Source: Halichondria panicea
Taxonomy: Eukaryota > Porifera > Demospongiae > Suberitida > Halichondriidae
Assembly (NCBI RefSeq): GCF_963675165.1
Contig: NC_087390.1
Coordinates: forward strand, 5,383,250-5,447,249
Direction of reading: 5' to 3'
DNA: 64,000 nt
Shown here: positions 1 through 9,800 of the stretch, in pieces
Numbering within the stretch: the stretch's first letter is position 1
Layout: the number at the start of each line of letters is the position of its first letter
Translations under genes and position numbers: made by a program
Notes under the pieces: model-generated
Database searches by the model: none
What the model saw: the letters and a program-made list of their open reading frames with translations, nothing else
What the model was told of the DNA's origin: nothing

Positions 1-1183
1 ACTGAATAGTGGGGTGGATTGCTGAGGAGAACACAACAAATGTCATAATTATGCATATATACATTGCCTATAATATTATAATTATAACTACCGCATATGT
101 GTGGAAGACGATTTTTGGCAAATTTACATGTTGGTAAGTAAATATTACTCGCCGATATTCTATGAACTGTGACGATGCCTTAATCTATCTCATGCAATCA
201 ACAGAATGGAAGTCGCTAGTGCATGCATTTCAGAGTGGAATATTTACATGGAACTAAATGGCCCCTATCCGTCTTCCGTATGCTTCAAAGTCAAAATCAG
301 TTCCACAGGCCGTGCATTTGAACCTGGGCTCATACTGGTTTAAAACTGTCGTCTGTATATTATTACCAAATTTGGGAGGACAATATCAGCAAAATAGCCA
401 CTTTACTGGGCAAACATTATCTATGACTAACAAAGTTACACTGTATATAGGCTGGGTAGGGTCCGGTCTATATTATATAGTAGTGTCGACTGAGTGAAAT
501 TAATGGCATCCAAATAAATCTCAAGCTCCAACTGAAACACTTGCCAGTGGGGAGTTGATTTGATGCGCAGTATACAGGATCTGTTAGAAAGCCTTCACTC
601 TCTGCAACAATCTGAGTTTAGGATTCAATGAACCTGTTCAACTGTGCATGCATGTGTATGACTGATATAAGGGACAAATTCGACCATTGAACAATATTGA
701 GAATACATTTCAATCGCAGATATACAAAAGTCCTAAAGGCTTACCGAGCAAATCAAGTGCATGGAGCCTATATAATACACAGAGTGCATATGCAGTTTAC
801 TTAGTGTAGTGGAGCCATATCTAGTCACACTGATTGGCAGGTGTGTGTTAATTGAGCAGAACGTCATCTAGACTTCTATATACAATAATAACAGCTTGTA
901 GGTTCGGAGTTGGTACAGCATTGGGAACAACTGCAGAAGGAAAATATACCAACAAATAATTTAGTGCATATAGCTAGTATTGTAATGTTATGAATAGAGA
1001 AGCATTAAGTATACAACAATCCATATAGATCTAGCTATTATTCTATAGTGCCGCCGCTGCGGCATGCACAAATTCAATCCTATATTCTGGAGATCATCAG
1101 ATTCATCGACTCCGAATAATTTTTCTATAGTACATCTACAATCTACTAACCGTCTTTCTATTCACGATGCTCACAAATATTAA
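1..1183 (+). other. Duplicated NLR 5' flank without its gene
   Basis: No coding region is supported here. The stretch is a diverged copy of the region found upstream of the CARD-type NLR genes (compare 1930-3250, 19600-20760, 39500-40560 and 60700-61450). It carries the same TATA-like block (TATATAAT at 769-776) and the same run of landmarks, such as a CTCTCTGCAACAATCTGAG motif near 590-620. The CARD exon expected about 540 bp after the TATA-like block is absent, and a MITE follows instead. Confidence 0.6.
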
Positions 1184-1502
1184 TTAGACACTAGTTGATA
1201 AGATCTACATGGGAAGTACATGGGAAGTACATGGGAAAAGTGCCTCAGAGCAGGTATACTATGGGACTTAGTATACCTGTAAATTTACTTAGTATACCTA
1301 GTATTCCGTTGTCAAGTAATCGTATTGTAGTCGAGCAGTTTGCGCATGCGCACTAGTATCTAAATGAGTTAGACACTGTTTTTGTCGGTGTCCATGTGAT
1401 TTAGAAGCCCTCAGCCACTTTAGTACCCTCGCTACGCTCGGGATACTAAATCAGTGCCTTTGGGCTTCTAAATCCCATAGACACCTCCAAAACAGTGTCT
1501 AA
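1184..1502. mobile_element. Palindromic MITE, copy 1
   Basis: A roughly 320-bp non-autonomous element. Its ends read TTAGACACTAG at the left and AGTGTCTAA at the right, and its right half (1364-1502) is a long imperfect palindrome. A second copy lies at 47738-48056 in the opposite orientation, including the GTACATGGGAA tandem repeats and the GGTATACT motif. No coding capacity is visible. I could not define a target-site duplication, so the superfamily is not assigned. Confidence 0.7.
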
Positions 1503-1504
1503 CT

Positions 1505-1735
1505 ATTATTTAGTGCACTACAAGATAACAACAAGACTCTTGCAACACTTAGCCTCCCTGCAGAATGTGAGCCAATTGAATATGGATGGATCGATATTGA
1601 TGAATAAAATACGAAAGAGTGGTCGCATATATAGAATTGATAAATAAAGAAGGTTTAGTTTTAAACACAATAGCACACGAGTTCACATCATTTGACATAT
1701 GGCCTTATAATTATATTAGTCTTCAGTAAACTAAT
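1505..1735 (+). pseudogene. Relic of the 3' end of an NLR NACHT-LRR exon
   Basis: The DNA matches the last LRR and C-terminal tail of NLR2 and NLR4, from the GTGCACTACAAGAT block to the codons for the family's IWPY ending. It is broken by small insertions (an extra GGAT near 1585, an extra TATA near 1630) and lacks everything upstream. Its 3' flank (1736-1930) continues to match the 3' flank of NLR2. It is therefore a deletion remnant of a full NLR unit rather than a processed copy. Confidence 0.8.
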
Positions 1736-2680
1736 GTAGTGCCTGCACACTTTCTCATCGTATACGTAGTTATGATCTTTGTAATTATAATATTGTTGTT
1801 ACAATGTACAGTATTATAGACAATTACCGTCTCATAATAACTTGTAAACTACGTCACGTACTATCACAATGATGTGAGTTTCACTTTCGACTTTGCTTTG
1901 CTGTAGTTATCACGCTCTGTTGGCGTGTGTATATATTATGGAGTGATTACTAGATATATATAGTGAAGTCGTTAGGTTTTGTAATACTTGATGGTTGTCT
2001 TCAAGTCAAAGCCAGCTCCACAGAACTGAGGTGCATTATTTTGGGCTCTATACTGGTTTAAAAACTGCCGACTGTATAGAAACAACGTACCAAGTGGTGA
2101 TATGCATGATAACAAAACATGGGATGCATGACAGCATGCACTGAATAAATACATGCAGAGACTGAATGGTGCATGCATGGGGTGGATTGCTGAGGAGAAC
2201 ACAACATAATTATGCATACATTGCCTATAATTATAACTATTCCGGAAGACGATTTTTGGCAAATTTACATATTGGTTGGTATGTAACCAATATGTAATGA
2301 TGTTCTATGAACTGCGACGATGCCTTAATCTACCTCATGCAGAATGGAATCTATGCACTAACAAAGTTACACTGTATAATTATAGGCTGAGTGGTAGTGT
2401 CCGTCTATATTGGTAGTGTCGACTGAGTGAAATTAATGGCATCCAAATAAATCTCAAGCTCCAGCTGAAACATGCACTTGCCAGTGGGGAGTTGATCATT
2501 CTGATGCACAGTACGGGATCTGTTAGAAAGCCTTCACTCTCTGCAACAATCTGCATGAGTTTAGCATGTATATAGTTCGATGAATGCATGATGTGCATGA
2601 CTGATATAAGAGACAAGTTCGACCATCGAACCACACCAACCACACCATCGAACCACCGAGGAAATCAAGTGCATGGAGTC
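1736..2680 (+). other. Duplicated NLR 3' flank, then NLR1 5' flank
   Basis: No gene is supported. About 1736-1930 matches the 3' flank of NLR2 (19330-19545). From about 1960 on it matches the shared CARD-type upstream region. Short reading frames on the minus strand here are not conserved between copies. Confidence 0.55.
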
Positions 2681-2688
2681 TATATAAT
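2681..2688 (+). promoter_or_regulatory. Candidate TATA box of NLR1
   Basis: TATATAAT sits in a block (AAGTGCATGGAGTC before it, ACACA after it) conserved upstream of every CARD-type NLR. It is 804 bp before the NLR1 start codon, or about 524 bp once the MITE at 2885-3161 is subtracted. That agrees with 545 bp (NLR3), 539 bp (NLR5) and 574 bp (NLR8). Such a long leader could hide a 5' UTR intron. Promoter function is inferred from conservation only. Confidence 0.35.
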
Positions 2689-2884
2689 ACACAAAGAGCA
2701 CAGTTACTTAGTGTAGTGGAGCCATATCTAGTCACACTGATCGGCAGGTGTGTCTTTTATTGAGGTCATCGTACAGCAGATCACCATCTATAATAATAGC
2801 TATAGGTTCGGAGTTGGTCCAGCATTGGGAATGGCTACAAAAGGAAAATATATGAACAAATAATTGAGTGCATATAGCTAGTAA

Positions 2885-3161
2885 GGCCACACTAAATTGA
2901 TCTTATGTTTCACGGACTTTTAATCTCCAAACACAGACCAGGGTGGCAGGCGAAAAAAATTAATGAGTATCATTATAAAACCACAAACACAGAGTCACAA
3001 CACACCACAAAAAGTCACTTTAGCAAAACATTAGAACATTTTGCTAGATCACGTGGCTATTCTGACCTCTGACCTGACCACTAATTGGTTTATTTTTTGG
3101 GGCATTCTGCAAAAATATGACCCGGAAAATCCGTGAAACATAAGATTAATTTGGTGTGGCC
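2885..3161. mobile_element. PIF/Harbinger-like MITE in the NLR1 5' flank
   Basis: A 277-bp element with terminal inverted repeats of about 30 bp; the left end starts GGCCACACTAAATTGATCTT and the right end is its near-perfect reverse complement. It is flanked on both sides by TAA (2882-2884 and 3162-3164), the three-base TWA target duplication typical of PIF/Harbinger. The equivalent sites upstream of NLR3 (about 20625) and NLR5 (about 40425) lack it. It contains no transposase. Confidence 0.8.
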
Positions 3162-3484
3162 TAAGAGAAGCATTAATAAAGCAATCCTATTATACTAGCG
3201 CCGCCGCTGCGGCATGCACAAATTCAATCCTATATTCCGGAGATCATCAGATTCATCGGCTCTGAATAATGTTTCTATAGAATGAACATCTGTTACATCT
3301 TCAATCTACTAACCGGCTTCAGATAAACTTAATTAGTCCATGTGTGGGTGTGTCAGAGGAAATTGCAATGCTAAGGTCTGGTCAAAAGAACACAACTTCT
3401 ACTTGTTGTTTAGATCTACAAGGCTTGAATCATTTGTCTCATTTCAGTGCACAATTTAGTCAGCTAACCAGATAGCTACATCAA

Positions 3485-6400
3485 ATGGCTGCGCAACATT
3501 TCAAAACCTCAGCAGCCAAGGCTTTTCGTGAGCACTATGACAAACTGGTGAAATCCATCCAAGAAGCAGACCTGCCTGTGTTGGGAGCTCAGTTCTTTTG
3601 TCGGCAGATAATTTCCACAGAAACAATGGAAATGGTTGGAAATGTGTCCACCTCGAGAGCTCTCAGGGTGTCCAAGTTGATGCTAGCTGTGATGACTCAC
3701 CTGGACGTACATCCGGACAAGTTTGAGAGTGCCTTGGACGTCTTTAAAGAGGAGCTGGTGTATGCTGAAGTTGCTAGTATGATTTTATTGTCTTTTGGTA
3801 AGTGACATTTGTGCACTAGATCAGTTCGATGACTGTGCAGTGTTTTTGTAGATGTATTACATCTTAGCTTATACAATCGTGCGGGGGGTTATTTGCTGAA
3901 CTGCTATTCATAGTGTTGTTGTTCAGACACAACTTGGTGGGGCGTTTCCTGACCTTCGTGTGGCATGTGTGGTCAATATGAATTTAGATAGCTGGCATTA
4001 TTCATGCATGCATGTGATTGCTGAGTGAACGAGTGGAGCAAACTACAGTGTTTGCTTCACCGGCTCAAAAACATATAGGTGCCAACTTCCCCAGACAACT
4101 TTCAGGGACAAACCACGGGGGTGTCAGGCTGCCAAAAGAGGCGAATTTTTGGACAATTTATGCACATGACTCTGATTTTCAGTGCAAGACAACAAACTTA
4201 TATGGATAGCAGTTTCCTTTGACAAGGGACAAGGCTGCTAAATCGGGACAGTCCTGGGACTGTTGGCACCAGTATGCAAAAAGTATTAGGTGTTATAATT
4301 ATATATAGAAGACATAATTAGTTTTGCTTCGTAGCTATTATTATGCCTTGAGGCGTAGCCGCACGAGGAATACGGTAAAGCTGACTGTGTGTGTATTCCA
4401 GCTGTAACTGCTCAACGGTTGCAATACGACGAAAACTAACAACTTCTATAGGCTTCTAGCCACATTCTCTTGGATTTTGATCCGTGACTAAAGCTTCTTC
4501 GAGTTATGGCTAGTTTGACTCACATTTTAAGGCTGTTGCAGTCTCTTCAGAATCTTTCGTAGCATCATTTGTTCGCACAAAGTTTCTATTCAACTTATGA
4601 GTTAGCCTTACACTAAAGCGCTAGTTATTAGCTACAGGAATCAAAAAAGAGCTGCTATAGCAGCCGTGAACTTGACCTCTTGCAGACACACCCCTTATTC
4701 CTGTGAATCTAATGCGCATGCGCGATCATCCCAAGACCATCCGGGCAGAATCAATTTTCATATTTCCTGAGGTTCTGGTAAGCCACAAAACCCTACAATG
4801 ACACCATAAACAATAGATGCATGTACACAAGTCAGTTATAGATAGATCACTTTCTTTGTAAATTCCCTGTCAATGAATAAGGCCACTCCAAGTGATAATC
4901 TGATTTCTGGTCCACCACCTGCATCAGATCTTTATTTCTACTACGCATGTATGTGCACAATCGTTTAAGTGTCACAAAATAGGGTGATAAAGTGAAGAGG
5001 CCTTCACTGTGAGTCAAACTAGGCATAACACGTCTCTGAGAAAGAAACTTTTGTTCAAAATTCACAAATCAAAATCCAACCTATAATTATAGAAGCTGTT
5101 AGTTTTCGTAGCATCGCAGCCGTTGAGCAGTTACAGCTGGAATAGACAGACACACAGTCAGCTTTATCGTATCCCTAGTGCAGCTATAATTATGCTTCGA
5201 GGAATAAGATTTGCATGCAATGAGCGTTGTATACCAAAAACTATATTTGTTGCATTTGGGAAATAATTAGTGTGGAAAAATTCCTAATTGCTGTCTGACA
5301 AACCATGGCATTATTTATTTGGCAAGAGTGTTACAGAAGTCAGTTTTTCAATAAGAATGTGTGAGTGCATGCATGTGTGGTGCTGCCCATTGTGTGCATG
5401 TGTACGAAAGCTATTGAGTTACACGTGCATGTGTGAATACAATTGTGTGCTCATACTCTTCCTATACTTAAATCACCTAATCAAATACCGTATATGCTCA
5501 AGCAGAAGCCGCTCTTGTATAAAGGCCGCTCTCAAATAGTAGCCTCCTTTGCTAGCAAAATGAAACATTTAGTAGCCGCTATCAAATAATAGCCTCAGTG
5601 AACTTTGACTCTGCACGTGGCAGCCAAAAAATTATTAATACTATATCAGCTCAGCTAGCTACATGTATGTAGCTAAGTACATGCAGGTAGCAGCTTGTTA
5701 GTGCTTCACAAAGATATAACAGAGTTTAAGTTTATGTAAGTGAAAAAAACGTTGGATGACAAATTAAACGTTGTTGAATTAGCCACTCTTGAACAGTGGC
5801 CTCTCTCGAATTGTAGCCTCCTCTTCCAGCAAAATGAAACAATTAGTAGCCGCGGCTCCTGATCAAGCATATACGGTAATTATAGTGCATGTACATAGCT
5901 AAAACAATTATGTTCATCACACATTAATTTTTATTCTATGATTCTAACAACAGGTACCATTCCTACTGACTCTCAACACTCTCTAACTGTGCTGGCGGCC
6001 TCACCAAAAACAGCTATTGGAAAATATGCGGACTACCTGAAAAATGTGTACCTTCGATCAAAGCTCCCTCACAAAGGAAAATGGCCTCCTGCTCCCTGTA
6101 AGAAGATCATCAAGCTAGCTACTATTGAAATTGAAGAAGATCGCTCACATTTAGCATTGTGTAAGCTAAATAGATCCGAGTCGATTGATGAGTACATGAA
6201 AAATAATAGCATGGATCACATTTCAATGGAAGACCTTTTAGCTGAAAAAGACGGCTCACTACCAAAATTCGTAATCATTCAAGGGGTTCCAGGAATAGGC
6301 AAATCGACTTTTGCATGGAAGTTTTGTAGAAAGTGGGCCAAAGGGAAGATCTATCAGCAGTATGATCTGGTTGTTTTGTTGCGCATGCGTGATACAAGAG

Positions 6401-8520
6401 TGAGAGAAGCAACCAAACTTAGCAATCTCTTCTTCTCAGAAGATGCTGACTTTTCAAACAAAGTAGCAATGCAAGCAGTTTCTAGTGGTGGAAAAGGCAT
6501 TCTCCTTCTAATGGAAGGAATAGACGAGCTTCCAGCTTCTTGTTTAGCTGATGGCATGCCTCTTTCTAACTTGCTTCAAGGTGAATCCCTTCCCTTAGTT
6601 ACCATCATAGTAACCAGTAGACCCTGGGCTGTGCAGACACTAGAAGAAAAATTCGAGGATCAGATTTCTCGACAAGTGGAAATCTTGGGCTTCACAAGAG
6701 AAGACATCTTGAGGTACATTTCACATGCTTTCACTGAGGAAGAAAAGACAGAGTTCTTAGAGTACCTCTGCTCCCATCCTCAGCTGGAGTCCATCATGCA
6801 CATCCCACTAAATGCTGCCTTTGTTGTTCAGATCTACAAGCAATTTCGTCGTTCTCAGCAAGCTATCCCTAGCACCTTGACCCAGCTCTACACAGCTCTT
6901 ATTGAGGGTCTTTTGTTCCGCTATATTAAGTCCGTTCCTGGGTTTGATACTCTCAAGATTATCAGTGTTTCAAGCTTGCCGGAACCAGTACAAACACATT
7001 TCCATCAGCTTTGCCTACTAGCTTTCATGAGCTTCACCAAGCTAACAGTTCAAGTCACATTCACCGATTCAGAAGCAGCTTTGTACGAGTGTTTTGATTT
7101 CCTTGGTCTCATGCAGTCTTCAACTGAACTCTCCATAAGTAGTGGTACCATTGTATCCCACAGCTTCCTCCATTTCACAATCCAGGAGTTCCTAGCAGCT
7201 TACCATCTCTCTAAACAGCCGTCCCAAGTGCAAGAGCTGTTTTTGGAAGTTCATAGCAAAGATCCTCAATTTTCAATGCTAATCACATTTCTGGTTGGAT
7301 TGAACAGCAGCGTTCTGCATTGTATTAAACTGCCAGAGTCAAAAATTCAAGATCTGTCCACATTTCACTTGCATTTGTTGTATGAAACACAATCCCCCAA
7401 GGATGTATGCAAGTTCTTAGGAAATACGATCGTGAAACATTATCCTGCCCTAACAAGTACATCACTTGACCTACATGCATTATCGTATTGTCTTTGCTCT
7501 AGCAACTGTCGTTGGTCTTTAGGAATCAATCTGGGAAACTTCTCATCACTCTTTCGCATCTCCGACGAGTCTTACAAGGGGCACATAATAGAACTGGAAA
7601 TTATTGATTGTTCTGAGCGTAACCTTGAATTGTTCTTTTCTCTTCCCAAGCGTCTCTTTTCAGACTTGTACAGACTTGTAATTAGATCTTGTGAACCTGT
7701 TGAATCTGTAGTTGGAGACATCTTAAGTGACGGCCGGTTAATGAACTTGAAAGAATTTTCTTTTCATAATAAGTCTTTTCAAGTATCTTGTGATTTGAGC
7801 TTGATAATGGAAAGTCTGTTAGCTTCTCACCCTAATCTTGTTCACATAGGAATAATAAAGACTGTTATATCATCCTCTGGTATGGCTGGATTATGCAAAT
7901 ACATGAGTTCTCGCTCTGGTTCACCTGAGCTTACATTGTATCTTCCACTAAACAGTATTGAAACTGAATCCCTTAATTTGCTGATTAGTATTGTTGCATT
8001 TTCAAAGATTCTTACTCATTTGGATATTTCTGTCAACCATCTCTCAGTAGAAGTATTAGAAATGCTTTCTGTTGCTCTTTCTACTAATTCAGCTTTGAAA
8101 ACATTAGGAATGGTCAATTGCTCAATCGATGGTGAAGGAGCTGAATTACTATCCACTGGACTGGAGGAGAATCGAACTCTCCTTGGATTGGATCTTCGCA
8201 ATAATCGCATCAATATGAATGGAGCTGCTGCTCTGGCTTCAATGCTTACTGTGAACACTTCATTAAAAATACTTTACCTTTCACACAACAAACAAATTGG
8301 TCATGTGGGAGCTCTAAGACTAATCGATTCAATACAAGATGACAACAAGACTCTTGCAACACTTCGCCTCCCTGCAGAATGTGAGCCAATTGAATATGGA
8401 TCGATCTTGATGAAAAAAGTACGAAAGAGTGGTCGTATAGAATTCATCAATAATACAAGTTTACTTCGGAACACAATTGCACACGAGTTTACATCATCAG
8501 ACATATGGCCTTATAGATAA
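3485..8520 (+). CDS. NLR1: CARD-like / NACHT / LRR receptor
   Basis: Two exons, 3485-3797 and 5954-8520, joined in phase 1, give 959 residues. The donor is GTAAGT and the acceptor ACAACAG. Residues 1-105 form a CARD-like death-fold helix bundle. NACHT follows: Walker A GVPGIGKST at about 215-223, Walker B-like LLLMEGIDELP at about 288-298, and VTSRPW at about 324-329. The NLR hallmark FLHFTIQEFLAAYHL is at about 509-523. RI-type leucine-rich repeats occupy about 700-910, and the protein ends with the IWPY-type tail shared by the family. No signal peptide or membrane segment is seen. By family it should be a cytosolic innate-immune sensor that oligomerises via NACHT and recruits partners by CARD contacts; the ligand is unknown. 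The intron holds three MITEs. An in-frame ATG lies 16 bp before exon 2, so a CARD-less form is possible. Its closest N-terminal exon is that of NLR8. Confidence 0.88.
4075..4274. mobile_element. MITE with ATAGGTGCCAAC end, in NLR1 intron
   Basis: The element begins ATAGGTGCCAAC and ends GTTGGCACC(AG)TAT. It is about 200 bp long and non-coding; the 63-codon open frame across it is incidental. Related elements with the same ends lie at 62073-62450 (different interior) and 62685-62830 (same interior, 3' end not seen), both in the NLR8 intron. Confidence 0.6.
4339..5205. mobile_element. Foldback element with ~150-bp inverted arms, NLR1 intron
   Basis: The stretch at about 4339-4490 reappears in reverse complement at about 5070-5205. 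Shared segments include GCTGACTGTGTGTGT, TATTCCAGCTGTAACTGCTC and ACGAAAACTAAC. The arms are imperfect and the exact ends uncertain. The spacer has no convincing coding region. Confidence 0.6.
5486..5878. mobile_element. MITE with TACCGTATATGC ends, NLR1 intron
   Basis: Inverted ends TACCGTATATGCT and AGCATATACGGTA enclose 393 bp with two internal copies of an AGCAAAATGAAACA motif and repeated TAGTAGCC units. It ends about 75 bp before the splice acceptor of the NACHT exon, so it has become the intron's 3' part. The other intron copies of the family lack it. Confidence 0.7.
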
Positions 8521-8596
8521 AGTGTTCATAATGTAGCAGAAACTCATAATTTTATTATCACTAAACACTATTTATATTGATTTCTGGTAGTTACCA

Positions 8597-9800
8597 TTTT
8601 TGTATGAATTATTTATGGGATACACTATTTTGTTTTAGTAACAGATGGTGTTAATCATTTATTTGTATATATATATACTGCATGTGCGTGCGCAGTGTGC
8701 AGCAAGGATATAGAGTGATTGGTGTGTGTGTTTGTGCAGCAGGGATATAGAGTGATTGGTGTGTGTGTTTGTGCAGCAGGGATATAGAGTGATTGGTGTG
8801 TGTATGTGTGCAGCAGGGATATAGAGTGATTGGTGTGTGTGTGTGTGCAGCAGGGATATAGAGTGATTGGTGTGTGTATGTGTGCAGCAGGGATATAGAG
8901 TGATTGGTGTGTGTGTGTGTGCAGCAGGGATATAGAGTGATTGGTGTGTGTATGTGTGCAGCAGGGATATAGAGTGATTGGTGTGTGTGTGTGTGTGTGT
9001 GCAGCAGGGATATAGAGTGCATGATTGGTGTGTGTGTGTGCGCAGCAGGGATATAGAGTGCATGATTGGTGTGTGTGTGTGCGCAGCAGGGATATAGAGT
9101 GCATGATTGGTGTGTGTGTGTGCGCAGCAGGGATATAGAGTGCATGATTGGTGTGTGTGTGTGCGCAGCAGGGATATAGAGTGCATGATTGGTGTGTGTG
9201 TGTGCGCAGCAGGGATATAGAGTGCATGATTGGTGTGTGTGTGTGCGCAGCAGGGATATAGAGTGCATGATTGGTGTGTGTGTGTGCGCAGCAGGGATAT
9301 AGAGTGCATGATTGGTGTGTGTGTGTGCGCAGCAGGGATATAGAGTGCATGGTTGGTGTGTGTGTGTGCGCAGCAGGGATATAGAGTGCATGGTTGGTGT
9401 GTGTGTGTGCGCAGCAGGGATATAGAGTGCATGGTTGGTGTGTGTGTGTGCGCAGCAGGGATATAGAGTGCATGATTGGTGTGTGTGTGTGTGCAGCAGG
9501 GATATATAGAGTGCATGATTGGTGTGTGTGTGTGTGCAGCAGGGATATAGAGTGCATGATTGGTGTGTGTGTTCAGCAGGGATATAGAGTGCATGATTGG
9601 TGTGTGTGTTCAGCAGGGATATAGAGTGCATGATTGGTGATTTTTGTATGAATTATTTATGGGATACACTTTTCTGTTTTAGTAACAATAGTTGTTAATG
9701 GTCTTAATCATTTATTTGTAGATATATATCTTTACCCTGCATGTGCGTGCGCAGTGCGCAGCAGGGATATAGAGTGCATGATTGGTGTGTGTATGTGTGC
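8597..9800. repeat. 37/41-bp minisatellite 3' of NLR1
   Basis: About 24 tandem copies run from about 8694 to 9640. The first part (to about 9000) has a 37-bp unit (for example 8736 to 8773) built from GCAGCAGGGATATAGAGTGA and a GT-rich tail. The second part has a 41-bp unit (9001, 9042, 9083) differing by a four-base GCAT insertion after AGAGT. A single further unit lies at about 9750-9800 behind a duplicate of the left flank (8597-8700 against 9640-9755). Because 37 and 41 are not multiples of 3 and the unit lacks stops on the minus strand, all three minus frames stay open for about 300 codons; these are artefacts. Confidence 0.92.

Noticed and set aside
4018-4209. 63-codon frame in the NLR1 intron
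   Set aside because: It runs through a MITE end, starts with TTG and is not kept in the NLR8 copy.
6354-6557. Recurrent 67-codon antisense frames over the NACHT exon (also at 17157, 22916, 42564, 52232)
   Set aside because: They are shadows of the conserved sense coding sequence and have no independent start or context.
8016-8258. Recurrent 80-codon antisense frames over the LRR part (also at 18822, 38783, 53900)
   Set aside because: Same reason: mirror frames of the leucine-rich repeats, lost where the sense DNA changes.
8651-9631. Three overlapping minus-strand open frames of about 300 codons, repeating HTHTPIMHSISLL-like units
   Set aside because: They are different readings of the same 37/41-bp minisatellite, which lacks stops in every minus frame; not genes.
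8694-9640. Regular ~40-bp repeats resembling a CRISPR array
   Set aside because: Units are contiguous with no unique spacers, and the DNA is from an animal.
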